DNA of 64,000 nt from Cyanobacteria bacterium SIG29 (GCA_015152515.1 SUTV01000002.1:186001-250000); one strand, 5' to 3'. Shown: positions 37,865 to 46,126, counted from the first letter of the stretch. The notes: generated from the letters alone by a model not told the origin. A program made the numbers and translations.

Positions 37865-38200
37865 ATGAATTTAATTACGAATTATCAAGCACCTGTAAAT
37901 GCTACAAAACCTGTAGTGCAACAACAAGAACCAGCTAAACCAAAAGTTGAATATAAACCAGATATTTTAGATAAATTAAGTAATCATGTTGTTAGTCGTC
38001 GTGATTTAACAGATAATGTTACAGTGCCAAGATCAATTTTTAAAGGTTATTTGTGTTTTACAGCAGGTAGTGCATTAAGTTCAATTTCTTGCATGTTGAA
38101 ACAAGGTAAAGCAACAAAAGGATTGGGTATTGCTGGTGCATTACTTTCTATTTTTGGAACTTATAATTTTGTAAAATCTTTTTTAGTAAAAGATAAATAA
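37865..38200 (+). CDS. Unrecognised small membrane-associated protein
   Basis: A 111-residue protein I do not recognise. The N-terminal third is polar and proline/glutamine-rich (APVNATKPVVQQQEPAKP). The C-terminal part has two hydrophobic stretches (about 62-77 and 86-104) separated by a KQGKATKG turn, suggesting a helical hairpin in the membrane. The ATG at 37865 has GAAAGAG before it; a longer frame from 37829 lacks a site and overlaps the divergent gene. Confidence 0.65.
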   Translation: MNLITNYQAPVNATKPVVQQQEPAKPKVEYKPDILDKLSNHVVSRRDLTDNVTVPRSIFKGYLCFTAGSALSSISCMLKQGKATKGLGIAGALLSIFGTYNFVKSFLVKDK

Positions 38201-38253
38201 TTGACTGAAATGGGAAAATAAATTATCGTAATAAATAAAAGAGGAATTTTATT

Positions 38254-38454
38254 ATGAGAGCTTTTGGTTGGTTAATTTTATTAGCAGCAATTTATTTTGG
38301 TTATCAACAAGGTTGGTTTGACTTTGTAATTGATTATTTTTCAGAATCTTCAAGAAATGCTAGAGAAGAAAGAGTAATCGAACATGAAGATGGTAGTATT
38401 ACTACTGTAAAATATAGAAATGTGTTTGATGTATTAACTTCAGGAAAAAAATAA
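38254..38454 (+). CDS. Small single-pass membrane protein
   Basis: A 66-residue protein with an N-terminal membrane segment (about 3-19, FGWLILLAAIYFGYQ) and a charged C-terminal tail rich in Arg and Glu, ending in a short beta-like HEDGSITTVKYRNVFDVL. AAAGAGG precedes the ATG. It is 53 bp after another small membrane protein and 52 bp before tRNA-Gly. Function unknown. Confidence 0.65.
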   Translation: MRAFGWLILLAAIYFGYQQGWFDFVIDYFSESSRNAREERVIEHEDGSITTVKYRNVFDVLTSGKK

Positions 38455-38506
38455 AAAAAGTACTTGAAATTAAAAATTGTGCATGTATAATTAAGTTCAT
38501 AAGGAC

Positions 38507-38581
38507 GCGGGAGTAATTCAGTGGTAGAATGCTTCCTTGCCAAGGAAGATGTCGCGAGTTCGAGCCTCGTCTCCCGCTCCA
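38507..38581 (+). tRNA. tRNA-Gly (GCC)
   Basis: A full cloverleaf: acceptor stem GCGGGAG/CTCCCGC, D arm with AGTGGTAGA, anticodon stem CTTCC/GGAAG with loop TTGCCAA (anticodon GCC at 38539-38541), T arm with GTTCGAGCC, discriminator T, and an encoded CCA at 38579-38581. The last A is also the first base of the terminator hairpin. Confidence 0.97.
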
Positions 38582-38616
38582 TTAAAAAAGACACCTTAGA
38601 TGGTGTCTTTTTTAAT
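38581..38616 (+). terminator. Terminator of tRNA-Gly, copy 1
   Basis: A perfect 15-bp stem (38581-38595 with 38602-38616) with a 6-base loop. The stem ends are A and T runs. It starts on the final A of the tRNA CCA end. Confidence 0.85.
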
Positions 38617-38645
38617 GGAATAGAATAGAAAAGGTTGAACGAGCG
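38585..38645 (+). repeat. Direct repeat, copy 1 (terminator plus flank)
   Basis: This 61-bp segment recurs at 38739-38799 with a single difference (T at 38621 against A at 38775). It holds most of the terminator hairpin and a flank containing AAAAGGTTGAACGAGCG. Confidence 0.9.
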
Positions 38646-38738
38646 ACTGTTGCGATACAAAGCGAAACGGCGAAGAATGAGCCGATTGAGCCTGTATCCG
38701 GAGGTGCGAAGCGCCGTAGGTGTGAGAGCCGTATAAAT
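38646..38738. other. GC-richer structured spacer between the repeat copies
   Basis: This 93-bp stretch is visibly richer in G and C than its surroundings. It has self-complementary parts: GATACA and TGTATC, GGC and GCC, and GGTGC with GCGCC around GAA. No coding frame is supported. It resembles an intergenic palindromic element. Confidence 0.5.
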
Positions 38739-38799
38739 AAAAAGACACCTTAGATGGTGTCTTTTTTAATGGAAAAGAATAGAAAAGGTTGAACGAGCG
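38739..38799 (+). repeat. Direct repeat, copy 2 (terminator plus flank)
   Basis: Second copy of the 61-bp segment at 38585-38645, again carrying the GACACC/GGTGTC hairpin with a T run, so tRNA-Gly is followed by two near-identical terminators 154 bp apart. Confidence 0.9.
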
Positions 38800-38813
38800 C
38801 TAGGGGTAGTTTC

Positions 38814-38895
38814 GTGTCATTGCGAGCGAAGCGTGGCAATCTAGAATTTGTTATTCAACTGGATTACTTCGTCATTATATTCCTCGTGATGACAC
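38814..38895. repeat. REP-like imperfect palindrome
   Basis: GTGTCATTGCGAG at the left end and CTCGTGATGACAC at the right end match in 11 of 13 positions as an inverted repeat, and CGAAG...CAATCTAG pairs with CTGGATTACTTCG inside. Elements with the CATTGCGAGCGAAGC core are common intergenic repeats in many bacterial genomes. Only one is in this window. Confidence 0.7.
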
Positions 38896-38914
38896 AAATC
38901 AGTGTATGAAGAGA

Positions 38915-39952
38915 TTAATCTATTTTATTTATATGGTTTTTTTCTTCGATTTTTATGCTTCCTTCATAACCAGCATTAGTGTTTGTATAGGTTAAGTTAT
39001 AAGATGTAAAATCATTTTTTATAGAAGAAATATAATCTTGATTTTGTTCAAATGAGTTATTTGTTTGTGCCATCATTCCATTAATTTTTTCTATTTTTAT
39101 TGTGTTTATGATTGTTGGGTCATAAAATACCCAACCATATTCAGGGAAATAAACTTCTACCCAAGTATGTTTTGTATCTGTTTTTCTTGCTATGTTTCCA
39201 GAAACAACTCTAGCTGGAATATTTTTTGCTCTGCATAGAGCAACCATAGCTGCAGAAAATTCTCCACATTTACCTTGTTTTGCCTGAAGTGTATATTTTG
39301 CACTAGGAAAAACTCCACCATCTACGTAGTTGATATTTTTTCTAACATATTCATATATGTTTTGAACAATTTCAGTTTGAGTTTTTCCTGTTATTGATTT
39401 AGCAACTTTTTGAATATATGGGTCATTAACTTCTATACCTAGTTCTTTTTTTAGATAATTTTCTAAATTTTCTAGTGCAGAAATATTTTGATTTACTTTT
39501 TTTGCTTCAACAATATCATATCTTTTTAGGTGTGCAATTCCATCAATAGTTATTATTAGTTTACCTTTTTGTAGGTTTTGTAGTTTATATTCTGCAATGG
39601 TATTTTTATTCGCAGTGAAAGTTCTAAAAGGTTTTGGTTGAATTTTTAATTCTGTTATGTATTGTTTTTTATTTTCGTTATTTGGTACAGGGATTTTTAA
39701 TGTTGCTAAGTCAACTGCACCATCAACATTTAGGATATATTCATATCTGAATCTATATTTGTTATATTTTTTTAATTCGTTATCAGAAGGTTTAATATTT
39801 TCAATATCAAAAAGTGGTTCTTCAATGCCTTGTGGATTATAGGCGCTAGTATTTTCATATTTCATATTGTCGTTTGAGCCAACATTACAATATAAAAATA
39901 TAATTGCGCTAAAAACTATAATGCATAATATTATTTGAAATAATGTTTTCAT
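38915..39952 (-). CDS. Transglutaminase-like cysteine protease-fold protein, exported or membrane-anchored
   Basis: A 345-residue protein with an N-terminal hydrophobic segment (about 5-22) that should export or anchor it. A transglutaminase-core domain at about 190-290 has the triad C229 in GKCGEFSAAMVAL, H262 in KHTWVEVYFP and D278 in WVFYDPT. Residues ~65-150 form a beta-rich domain of the kind found before bacterial transglutaminase domains. Such proteins act as proteases or cross-linking enzymes in the envelope; the substrate is unknown. Confidence 0.87.
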   Translation of the reverse strand: MKTLFQIILCIIVFSAIIFLYCNVGSNDNMKYENTSAYNPQGIEEPLFDIENIKPSDNELKKYNKYRFRYEYILNVDGAVDLATLKIPVPNNENKKQYITELKIQPKPFRTFTANKNTIAEYKLQNLQKGKLIITIDGIAHLKRYDIVEAKKVNQNISALENLENYLKKELGIEVNDPYIQKVAKSITGKTQTEIVQNIYEYVRKNINYVDGGVFPSAKYTLQAKQGKCGEFSAAMVALCRAKNIPARVVSGNIARKTDTKHTWVEVYFPEYGWVFYDPTIINTIKIEKINGMMAQTNNSFEQNQDYISSIKNDFTSYNLTYTNTNAGYEGSIKIEEKNHINKID

Positions 39953-40017
39953 AAGTTCACCTGATAAAATTATATCAGATTATTTGGGCAATTTGTATAA
40001 TGTTGCAAATGCAACGA

Positions 40018-40233
40018 TTAATCATAGTCCCAGCAGTTGATTTGTCCACAGTACCTACAAACCGCATGATTGTTCATAAAAGTAAGGTCTGGAATGAATG
40101 TGTATCCATCAACTGTAATTTGAATGTCGCCATTTATAGTATTTGCGATATCGAAATTTTTTGTACCTTGATAACTTGGATTGAACATTAATTCAAACTT
40201 GTCATCAGAGTGGCATTTTTTGCACTTAAACAT
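40018..40233 (-). CDS. Small zinc-ribbon protein
   Basis: A 71-residue protein with two CxxC knuckles, FKCKKCHS at the N-terminus and VCRYCGQINC near the C-terminus, separated by about 50 residues. This is a likely zinc ribbon. No known family is recognised. It is 9 bp after the upstream membrane-protein gene on the same strand. A plus-strand frame over the same DNA lacks any supporting feature. Confidence 0.65.
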   Translation of the reverse strand: MFKCKKCHSDDKFELMFNPSYQGTKNFDIANTINGDIQITVDGYTFIPDLTFMNNHAVCRYCGQINCWDYD

Positions 40234-40242
40234 ATCCCAGTA

Positions 40243-41178
40243 TTAATTCTTTCCTTTTTTACTTGTTGCTCTCTTAACTATTTCATCGGTACTTTTTGAA
40301 TTTTCTTTAATTTTGTCTGAATCGTACATCCTGTATAGTTCTGTAAAACAGCAACATCTGAAAGGAAGCGTAAAACCTATAATTACGAAACTTAGCATGG
40401 CGTAAAATGAATACATTGCAAGTTCTGTAACGTTTGTGCTCATATTAATATTTGATAAAATTTCATTATAATTTTCAATTGGAAGAAGTGAATAGAAAAT
40501 CTCTAGTTTTGTAAGTACAAAAGTTGATAGAGAAACTTTTTCTGATACCCACATAAATAATTCTGGTAGGAAATAATATGTAGAGCCCCAACATAATATA
40601 ATCATTATTATTGTTGGTATTATATTGTCTTTAACTAATTCAAAACTTCTAGAAAATGCTTTAGGTGCTGAAACATCACCTTCTAAAGCAAAAACTTGGA
40701 AGCATAAGCTTAAAAAGATTAAAATTGGTGGAAATATTGAACATAAACTAACTATTAATAGTAGAAAAATGTAGTTCGGTAATTTTCTTTTAATTACATT
40801 ATCATTTGCACAAAAGTCTATGTTTTTGCTTTTTTTGCTCTTTGAATTTGTGAAAAATAGTATATTTAAAGAACAAAATGCAATTAAATAATTAAAAAAT
40901 GCTTTTAAAAATACTAATAGAAATGGCGCAATAATGACATAAAAAGTTGTTAGTAAGTGTTTGTCATTATTAAAAAATTCATGGATATTTTTAATATTTT
41001 CAATATTAGTTGCAAAGAAGTAGGTTATTGTTAAAAGTAAAACAAGGCTTATAAGTTGTCCAAATATAGGAAATGCAAGGTATTTAGCACATTGATCTAA
41101 ATATAAAAAATAAGTTTTTATACTTGCAAAAAATATTTGAAAAGCTCCAAAGAATTTATTTGATTTTTTCCTAGCCAT
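40243..41178 (-). CDS. Multi-pass membrane protein of unknown function
   Basis: A 311-residue protein with about six hydrophobic segments (around 30-55, 78-110, 135-165, 190-210, 255-280). The internal EGDVSAPKAFSRSFELVKDN motif is like the conserved loop of EI24/YciC-type or glycerophosphodiesterase-membrane-domain proteins, but I would not name it. The C-terminus is basic. It heads a two-gene unit with the zinc-ribbon gene and diverges from the PHP gene. Confidence 0.75.
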   Translation of the reverse strand: MARKKSNKFFGAFQIFFASIKTYFLYLDQCAKYLAFPIFGQLISLVLLLTITYFFATNIENIKNIHEFFNNDKHLLTTFYVIIAPFLLVFLKAFFNYLIAFCSLNILFFTNSKSKKSKNIDFCANDNVIKRKLPNYIFLLLIVSLCSIFPPILIFLSLCFQVFALEGDVSAPKAFSRSFELVKDNIIPTIIMIILCWGSTYYFLPELFMWVSEKVSLSTFVLTKLEIFYSLLPIENYNEILSNINMSTNVTELAMYSFYAMLSFVIIGFTLPFRCCCFTELYRMYDSDKIKENSKSTDEIVKRATSKKGKN

Positions 41179-41216
41179 ACTTCCTCTTTTTTGTATTTTA
41201 TATTAGCATATATATC

Positions 41217-41858
41217 ATGAGAAAAGAAGAATTAAAAAAATTATTATCCTCTTTTAAAGAAGAAGATTATTACAAAAATGTTGATTTACATATTCATTCG
41301 AATGAATCTGATGGGGGTTTAACCCCGATTGAAATTTTAAATCAAGCTCATAAAAAAGATTTAAAATATATTTCAATAGCTGATCATAATACAATTGATG
41401 CTTACATTTCAACGAATATTATGGCAGATGATATTGTAATTCCTGCTGTTGAATTTGATTGTATATTTAAAGGAATTCCTATTCATATTTTGGGTTATGG
41501 TTTTGATATTGATAATAGAGAAATGAAAACTTTATATGCTAAAAATAGATTTGGTGTGACAACAAATTGGTATAGAATTTTTCATTTAAGAAATCCAAAA
41601 GAAGTAATTGAAAAAATAAATAATGCGGGTGGGTTATCTGTTTTAGCACATCCTTGTTGTTATTGGACTTTAAATTTAGATAAATTTATTGGTGATTTGG
41701 TTAAAATGGGTTTAGATGGGGTGGAAGTTTATTATCCATATAAAGGGATGCGAAGCATTGTTAAATTCCATTCACGCAAAAATATTGCACAAATTGCTGA
41801 TAAATACAATTTAATTAAAACAGGTGGAACTGATTGTCATACTAAAAATTTGTTATAA
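41217..41858 (+). CDS. PHP-domain phosphoesterase
   Basis: A 213-residue PHP-domain protein, probably a metal-dependent phosphatase or nuclease of the YciV/RNase AM type. Metal ligands are seen in DLHIHSNESDGG (about 22-33), IADHNTID, PAVEFDC, LAHPCCYW and TGGTDCH. Most relatives are about 270-290 residues; this one ends just after the last metal motif. It overlaps the convergent TPR gene by 6 bp. It has no ribosome-binding site and an AT-rich -10-like stretch just before the ATG. Confidence 0.87.
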   Translation: MRKEELKKLLSSFKEEDYYKNVDLHIHSNESDGGLTPIEILNQAHKKDLKYISIADHNTIDAYISTNIMADDIVIPAVEFDCIFKGIPIHILGYGFDIDNREMKTLYAKNRFGVTTNWYRIFHLRNPKEVIEKINNAGGLSVLAHPCCYWTLNLDKFIGDLVKMGLDGVEVYYPYKGMRSIVKFHSRKNIAQIADKYNLIKTGGTDCHTKNLL

Positions 41859-42404
41859 ATCTTTGGTTATTTCTTTTATGTATTTTTTTACGCCTTTTGT
41901 AATAAGTAGATTTTTTTCTTTATCGCAAAAGTCATCTAAAATAGTTATTCCTAATGAGTTATCACCTTTTTGGATATATAAAAGTCCAAGTAAAACATTA
42001 TTTAATGGTGAATCTGTTTTTTCGTGATAAAGTGCTATTTTCTCATCTAACAAACCAAGTTTTTTATAATTTTGTGCAAGTTTTAAGTAATAATCAAAAC
42101 ATAAAATATTTAGTGAAACTGCTTTTTCAAAGCAAGGTTTTGCTAGTTCATCATAGCCTATTTTTTCATATGTTGTACCAAGATTAACATAATAAACAGC
42201 ACTAGCTTGAGAGTTTGGGTTTAAATTTATTGCAATTTGAAATTCTTTAATTGCTCCAAAATAATATTTTTCTTTAAGGTAGTTAATGCCTTGATTATTG
42301 TGCTGATAAGCATTGTTTTGTGCCTTTATTTCGTGGTCAGCAAAGGCAAATATTGGTGATAAAAAAATTATTAATAAGCTTATTAAAAAATTTTTTATAA
42401 ACAA
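41853..42404 (-). CDS. Exported TPR-repeat protein
   Basis: A 183-residue protein with a signal peptide (about 1-22, ending SPIFAFA) and three to four tetratricopeptide repeats from about 33 to 160 (for example AIKEFQIAINLNPNSQ and LGTTYEKIGYDELAKPCFEK). TPRs mediate protein contacts, here probably in the periplasm. It is downstream of and overlaps the metallo-beta-lactamase-fold gene by 10 bp. Confidence 0.8.
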   Translation of the reverse strand: MFIKNFLISLLIIFLSPIFAFADHEIKAQNNAYQHNNQGINYLKEKYYFGAIKEFQIAINLNPNSQASAVYYVNLGTTYEKIGYDELAKPCFEKAVSLNILCFDYYLKLAQNYKKLGLLDEKIALYHEKTDSPLNNVLLGLLYIQKGDNSLGITILDDFCDKEKNLLITKGVKKYIKEITKDL

Positions 42405-43333
42405 ATTTCAAGCCCTTCTTTTGCTAAAAAATAGTTCTTATTTTTGTTATTAAAGATATTTTCTATGAATGTCAATTTTTCATCATTGTATGATGGGTCA
42501 AAATGGTAAAATGCTAATTTTTTAACATTTGCTGCATTTGCTGTTTCGTATGCCATATCAAAGGTTGAATGACCAAATCCTTGTTTTGGCATAGCGTTTG
42601 ACAAGTAATCTTCTGTTGTATATTGGCTATCGTGGATTAGTAAATCAGCATCTTTAGCAAATAATTCTAATTTTTTAGAACCACCAGAATAACATTCTGT
42701 ATCTGTTGCAAATACTAGATTTTTTCCTTGATATGAGATTTTAAAACACATTACACCATAATTAGGGTGAGAATTTGATTTCATAAAGGAAATAATTACA
42801 TCATCTTTTTTAGGTTTTATTTCAGATAAGTCAGAAATTCTTTTAACAAGAGGTGTTGGAGTTTCTTTGTTTAAGATTAAAATATCAGCTTCTGAGATAT
42901 CTGCGAAACAGCAATCAGCAGTAATGTCGTATAAGTTAATAGGAAAAGATTTTCCATAAATAAGTTCTGATAAATTTTCGTATAAGGTTGTGTCAAACCC
43001 GCTATATCCAAATAGTGAAAATTGAGTATTTAAGATATTTATAGGTTTAAAGAAGTTCAAACCTTGAATGTGGTCTTGGTGAACGTGACTCAATAAAACA
43101 GTAACATTGATTGGTGTTCTATCAAGTGCATTTTCAGAAGAGGAAATATATTCTTTGAAAATTTTATCACCAAGTGGAATAATACCTGTTCCACCATCTA
43201 AAATAATTCTGTGAGGACCGGCTATTACTTCAACGCAGGAAGTGTTTCCTCCATACTTTAAAAAGTTTTGATTGGCAACAGGGTAAGAACCTCTTGTTCC
43301 CCAAAATTTAACTTTAAATTCGTTGTTTTTCAT
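42395..43333 (-). CDS. Metallo-beta-lactamase-fold hydrolase (PhnP/cyclic phosphodiesterase-like)
   Basis: A 312-residue protein with the HxHxDH metal motif in LLSHVHQDHIQG and other metal ligands in SNSHPNYG, FATDTECY and FYHFDPSY. The N-terminal VKFWGTRGSYPV and GGNTSCVEV are typical of a subgroup annotated as phosphodiesterases or two-component-linked MBL proteins. I chose the ATG at 43333, which has AGAGGA before it and starts 10 bp after the upstream stop; a longer frame begins at a GTG at 43408 inside that gene. Confidence 0.85.
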   Translation of the reverse strand: MKNNEFKVKFWGTRGSYPVANQNFLKYGGNTSCVEVIAGPHRIILDGGTGIIPLGDKIFKEYISSSENALDRTPINVTVLLSHVHQDHIQGLNFFKPINILNTQFSLFGYSGFDTTLYENLSELIYGKSFPINLYDITADCCFADISEADILILNKETPTPLVKRISDLSEIKPKKDDVIISFMKSNSHPNYGVMCFKISYQGKNLVFATDTECYSGGSKKLELFAKDADLLIHDSQYTTEDYLSNAMPKQGFGHSTFDMAYETANAANVKKLAFYHFDPSYNDEKLTFIENIFNNKNKNYFLAKEGLEICL

Positions 43334-43343
43334 AATGTCCTCT

Positions 43344-44288
43344 TTATTTTTTATCGATTGTAATAGTTGTATTTCTGTCTTTTTCTTTTCCGTAGTATCT
43401 AGCACCACCTAGTGTTAGAATTCTAGTTTTTGCTTGTACATCTTTTAGATTTGTTTCTATAAATTTAAAGTTAAAGATAACTTTATTTCGTTTGTTGTTT
43501 ACTTCTACAATTCTAAATGCGTTAGGGTAACCAGCTAAAGATGGTGTTGAAACATGTAAAATATTATCTTTTTTAGTTATTTTTGTCATATGGTAATGTC
43601 CAGAAAAAATTGCAATTGGCATTTTATATTGGTCTAAAATTTTTTTAAATTCATTCGCGTTTAAAATTTCGTGGTTTGGTGAGTTAAACGGTGCAACTAA
43701 CGGGAAGTGGATAAAAATTAGAACTACATCTTTTTTAGAACGCTTTAGTACATTATTAAGCCATAGTAATTCTTCTTGTGGCAATATTCCGTGTGATGAA
43801 ATACCTTGATTTTTAGCTCCATCAAGTACAATAATTCTGTAATTGTATTTTTTGAAAGTATAATAAGTCGAATTAAAAGTGTAATTTTTATTTTTAAATT
43901 TTAATTCCTGTAATAAATTTTTTTTGGTTAAATAGCCATCAGTTGTTGTATCGTGATTACCTACTGCTAAATACCAAGGGTATTTTAATTCATTTAAAAT
44001 TTGAGTAACTCCATCAAAAGATTCTTTTAACGGTTTATCAATAAAATCTCCAGTAATCATTACAAAATCAATATTTTTTTCGTTATTGATTTGCATAACA
44101 GCATCTTCTAATAAGGGCTGAGTTTTATCTAAAAGTTTATATCCATTTTCTACTACTCTTTTAGAGTAGTGAATATCAGAAACTTGTGCAAATTTAATTG
44201 TGCGAGAAAAAGAAGGCTGGTCACTTATAAAAAATAAAATAGTAACCACGAATAATATATAAAGACAGTCTTTTAATAATTTTCTCAT
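43344..44288 (-). CDS. Exported calcineurin-like metallophosphoesterase
   Basis: A 314-residue protein with an N-terminal hydrophobic segment (about 8-26) and a calcineurin-type domain. The five motifs are visible: DIHYS, GDFID, GNHDT, HFPLV and GHYH. It is probably periplasmic or membrane-anchored; the phosphoester substrate is unknown. The ATG at 44288 is preferred to a TTG two codons upstream. It leads the operon of metallophosphoesterase, MBL-fold and TPR genes. Confidence 0.85.
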   Translation of the reverse strand: MRKLLKDCLYILFVVTILFFISDQPSFSRTIKFAQVSDIHYSKRVVENGYKLLDKTQPLLEDAVMQINNEKNIDFVMITGDFIDKPLKESFDGVTQILNELKYPWYLAVGNHDTTTDGYLTKKNLLQELKFKNKNYTFNSTYYTFKKYNYRIIVLDGAKNQGISSHGILPQEELLWLNNVLKRSKKDVVLIFIHFPLVAPFNSPNHEILNANEFKKILDQYKMPIAIFSGHYHMTKITKKDNILHVSTPSLAGYPNAFRIVEVNNKRNKVIFNFKFIETNLKDVQAKTRILTLGGARYYGKEKDRNTTITIDKK

Positions 44289-44370
44289 AGTCAAATTATA
44301 TCAGATATTTTAAATATCTCAAAAAAGAAAAGAATTGTTTTTAGAAGTGAAAACGATTAAAATTGTAGTT

Positions 44371-45597
44371 ATGGGAAAAGAAGTTAAAATAAAAAATATA
44401 GTATTTAATTTATTTTTTATAATAGCCTTGATTTGTGTGTTTGATGTTTTTTTTAAACCATTAGAAAAAGTTAATTTTGTTTTTATAAACAAAATTTTAA
44501 ATTCAACAAGACAGGCTCAAAATGTTGCACCTCAAAGGTTGTTTATTAATGCGTGGAGAATAGCCAAAATTGAATATGTAGATTCAACTATGAACAATCA
44601 AAATTGGTATAGATGGCGAGTTAAATATGTTAAACATATCAAAACAATGGAAGATGCAGATGTTGCAATAAATTCAATGCTTTTAAGTTTGAATGACCCA
44701 TATGCAAAATTTTTAAAATCAAAATCTTTTTCTTCTCAAAAAATGATTTTAGATTCAAAAATAACAGGTGTTGGGGTTATGTTTAACAAAACTGGCGAAG
44801 AGGTTATTGTTAATCATATTTTAAAAAATTCGTCTGCTCAAAATCAAAATATTTTACCAGGAGATAAGATTGTAAGTATTAATAATATAGATGTTAAAAA
44901 TATGTCATCTGAAGATATACATTCTTATATGGAAGGAAATAAGAAAAAAAATATCAATATAGTTATTCAAAGAGGTGAAAAACTAATATCTAAAAAGCTT
45001 GAACAAAAAGAAATTTATCTTGATACGATGAGTTATAAAACGACTAAAGATAATATTTCGATAATTAGGCTTTCTAATATTATGGGTGAAAAAGCTCTTT
45101 TAGATTTTAAAAAAATTATTTTACAAACTAATAATTCAAAAGGTTTGATAATTGATTTAAGAAATAATTATGGTGGAATATTAGCAAATGCTGTTTTAAT
45201 GTCTGATTTAATGTTACCAGAACATAAAAAAATAGTTAGTCTTTATTCAAGAGGTGTTTCTAAATTTGATATTTTTGCAGATGAAGAAAATATTTTTATT
45301 GAAAAACCAATAGTTATTTTAGTTAATAAAAAAACTGCCAGTTCTGCTGAAATTTTAGCAGGTGTATTAAAAGATAGTGCTGATGCTATTTTAATTGGGG
45401 AAAATACATATGGTAAAAATTCTATTCAACAAATTATTCCAATGACAAATAATTCTGGCATGATTATTACAAGTGCAAAGTATATTCTTCCTAATGGTGA
45501 AGATATTAATGATATTGGTATTAAACCAGATATATATGTAGAAGATAAATATGTAATCCAAGAAGCTATTAATTTGATTAATAAATTAGCTGATTAG
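44371..45597 (+). CDS. C-terminal processing protease, CtpA/S41 family
   Basis: About 408 residues: an N-terminal membrane segment (about 6-26), a helical segment with DDPYAKFL-like LNDPYAKFL, a PDZ domain (about 120-200, GVGVMF and LPGDKIVSINN), and the S41 domain. The serine-lysine dyad lies in KTASSAEILAGVL (about 322-334) and GENTYGKNSIQQ. It should process periplasmic proteins at their C-termini. The start is unsure: the ATG at 44371 is the first ATG, and a TTG at 44335 would add 12 residues. Confidence 0.9.
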   Translation: MGKEVKIKNIVFNLFFIIALICVFDVFFKPLEKVNFVFINKILNSTRQAQNVAPQRLFINAWRIAKIEYVDSTMNNQNWYRWRVKYVKHIKTMEDADVAINSMLLSLNDPYAKFLKSKSFSSQKMILDSKITGVGVMFNKTGEEVIVNHILKNSSAQNQNILPGDKIVSINNIDVKNMSSEDIHSYMEGNKKKNINIVIQRGEKLISKKLEQKEIYLDTMSYKTTKDNISIIRLSNIMGEKALLDFKKIILQTNNSKGLIIDLRNNYGGILANAVLMSDLMLPEHKKIVSLYSRGVSKFDIFADEENIFIEKPIVILVNKKTASSAEILAGVLKDSADAILIGENTYGKNSIQQIIPMTNNSGMIITSAKYILPNGEDINDIGIKPDIYVEDKYVIQEAINLINKLAD

Positions 45598-45623
45598 TAG
45601 GCTTTTTTTAATAAAAATTATGT

Positions 45624-45629
45624 TATAAT
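45624..45629 (+). promoter_or_regulatory. -10 element of the probable 6S RNA
   Basis: A TATAAT seven bases before the predicted RNA 5' end at 45636. No clear -35 element is visible within the proper distance. Confidence 0.55.
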
Positions 45630-45635
45630 GATAAT

Positions 45636-45803
45636 AGCTCTATGCGGGTATTTATTTTGTTCCTACATTTTGATTAATAGGGAAAGAAGACTCTAATAAC
45701 ATTGAAGTAGACCTGCCAAGTAGCAGGAAACGGATGTGTTAAGGCGCTTACCCACCTGTGGAGCATTCACAGGTAACAAAATCGTACTTGTATAGGGCTT
45801 TTA
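45636..45803 (+). ncRNA. ssrS: Probable 6S RNA
   Basis: An intergenic transcript of about 168 nt. A 10-bp closing stem forms between AGCTCTATGC (45636-45645) and GTATAGGGCT (45790-45799) with two G-U pairs. Inside are an apical hairpin CCTGC/GCAGG, a GGCGC element, and a 3' hairpin ACCTGT/ACAGGT starting with CCCACCT. Size, rod-like layout and the GGCGC...CCCACCT arrangement match the 6S consensus as I remember it. 6S mimics an open promoter and binds housekeeping RNA polymerase in stationary phase. The identification is by eye and not certain. Confidence 0.62.
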
Positions 45804-45811
45804 ATTTTTAA

Positions 45812-46126
45812 TTAGTTATAAGAAAAATATCTATCGAAATCAACATCATCAAAGTTGCATAAAAGTCTATAGACTTCATCATCTTCATCCATTTTTTGGA
45901 ATTTGAATTCATCAAATTTCCATAATTTAGGATTGATTCCAAAAACTCTTATAATTTCTTTATCTAAAAGTATTTTTAATTTCTTTTTAACAGTTTCTAA
46001 TGGCATATCTAAAGCTTTAGAAAGTTCAACAGCAGAAATGCCACCATCTCTTGAGCATTTTTCTGGTGTTAGGAACATAAGTTCTAATCCTACTTTCTTT
46101 AGATCATTATCTTCTATTATTGCCAT
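45812..46126 (-). CDS. Winged-helix DNA-binding protein
   Basis: A ~104-residue protein with a winged helix-turn-helix at about 25-70 (ISAVELSKALDMPLETVKKKLKI... then the wing ending IRVFGINPK) and an acidic C-terminal tail rich in Asp and Glu. It may regulate genes nearby; it lies between 6S RNA and the glycosyltransferase cluster and diverges from that cluster. The ATG at 46126 is favoured over a TTG at 46225 that would add a basic, unconserved-looking extension. Confidence 0.65.
   Translation of the reverse strand: MAIIEDNDLKKVGLELMFLTPEKCSRDGGISAVELSKALDMPLETVKKKLKILLDKEIIRVFGINPKLWKFDEFKFQKMDEDDEVYRLLCNFDDVDFDRYFSYN

Noticed and set aside
38334-38660. A 108-codon minus-strand reading frame
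   Set aside because: It runs antisense through tRNA-Gly and the small membrane protein gene; its middle is simply the complement of the tRNA, a common source of false proteins.
38646-38738. Possible insertion sequence or gene remnant in the GC-richer spacer
   Set aside because: Too short to code for a transposase, and no frame with recognisable protein remains.
40000-40191. A plus-strand frame of 63 codons
   Set aside because: It overlaps the minus-strand zinc-ribbon gene, whose paired CxxC motifs give positive support, and itself has no motif or ribosome-binding site.
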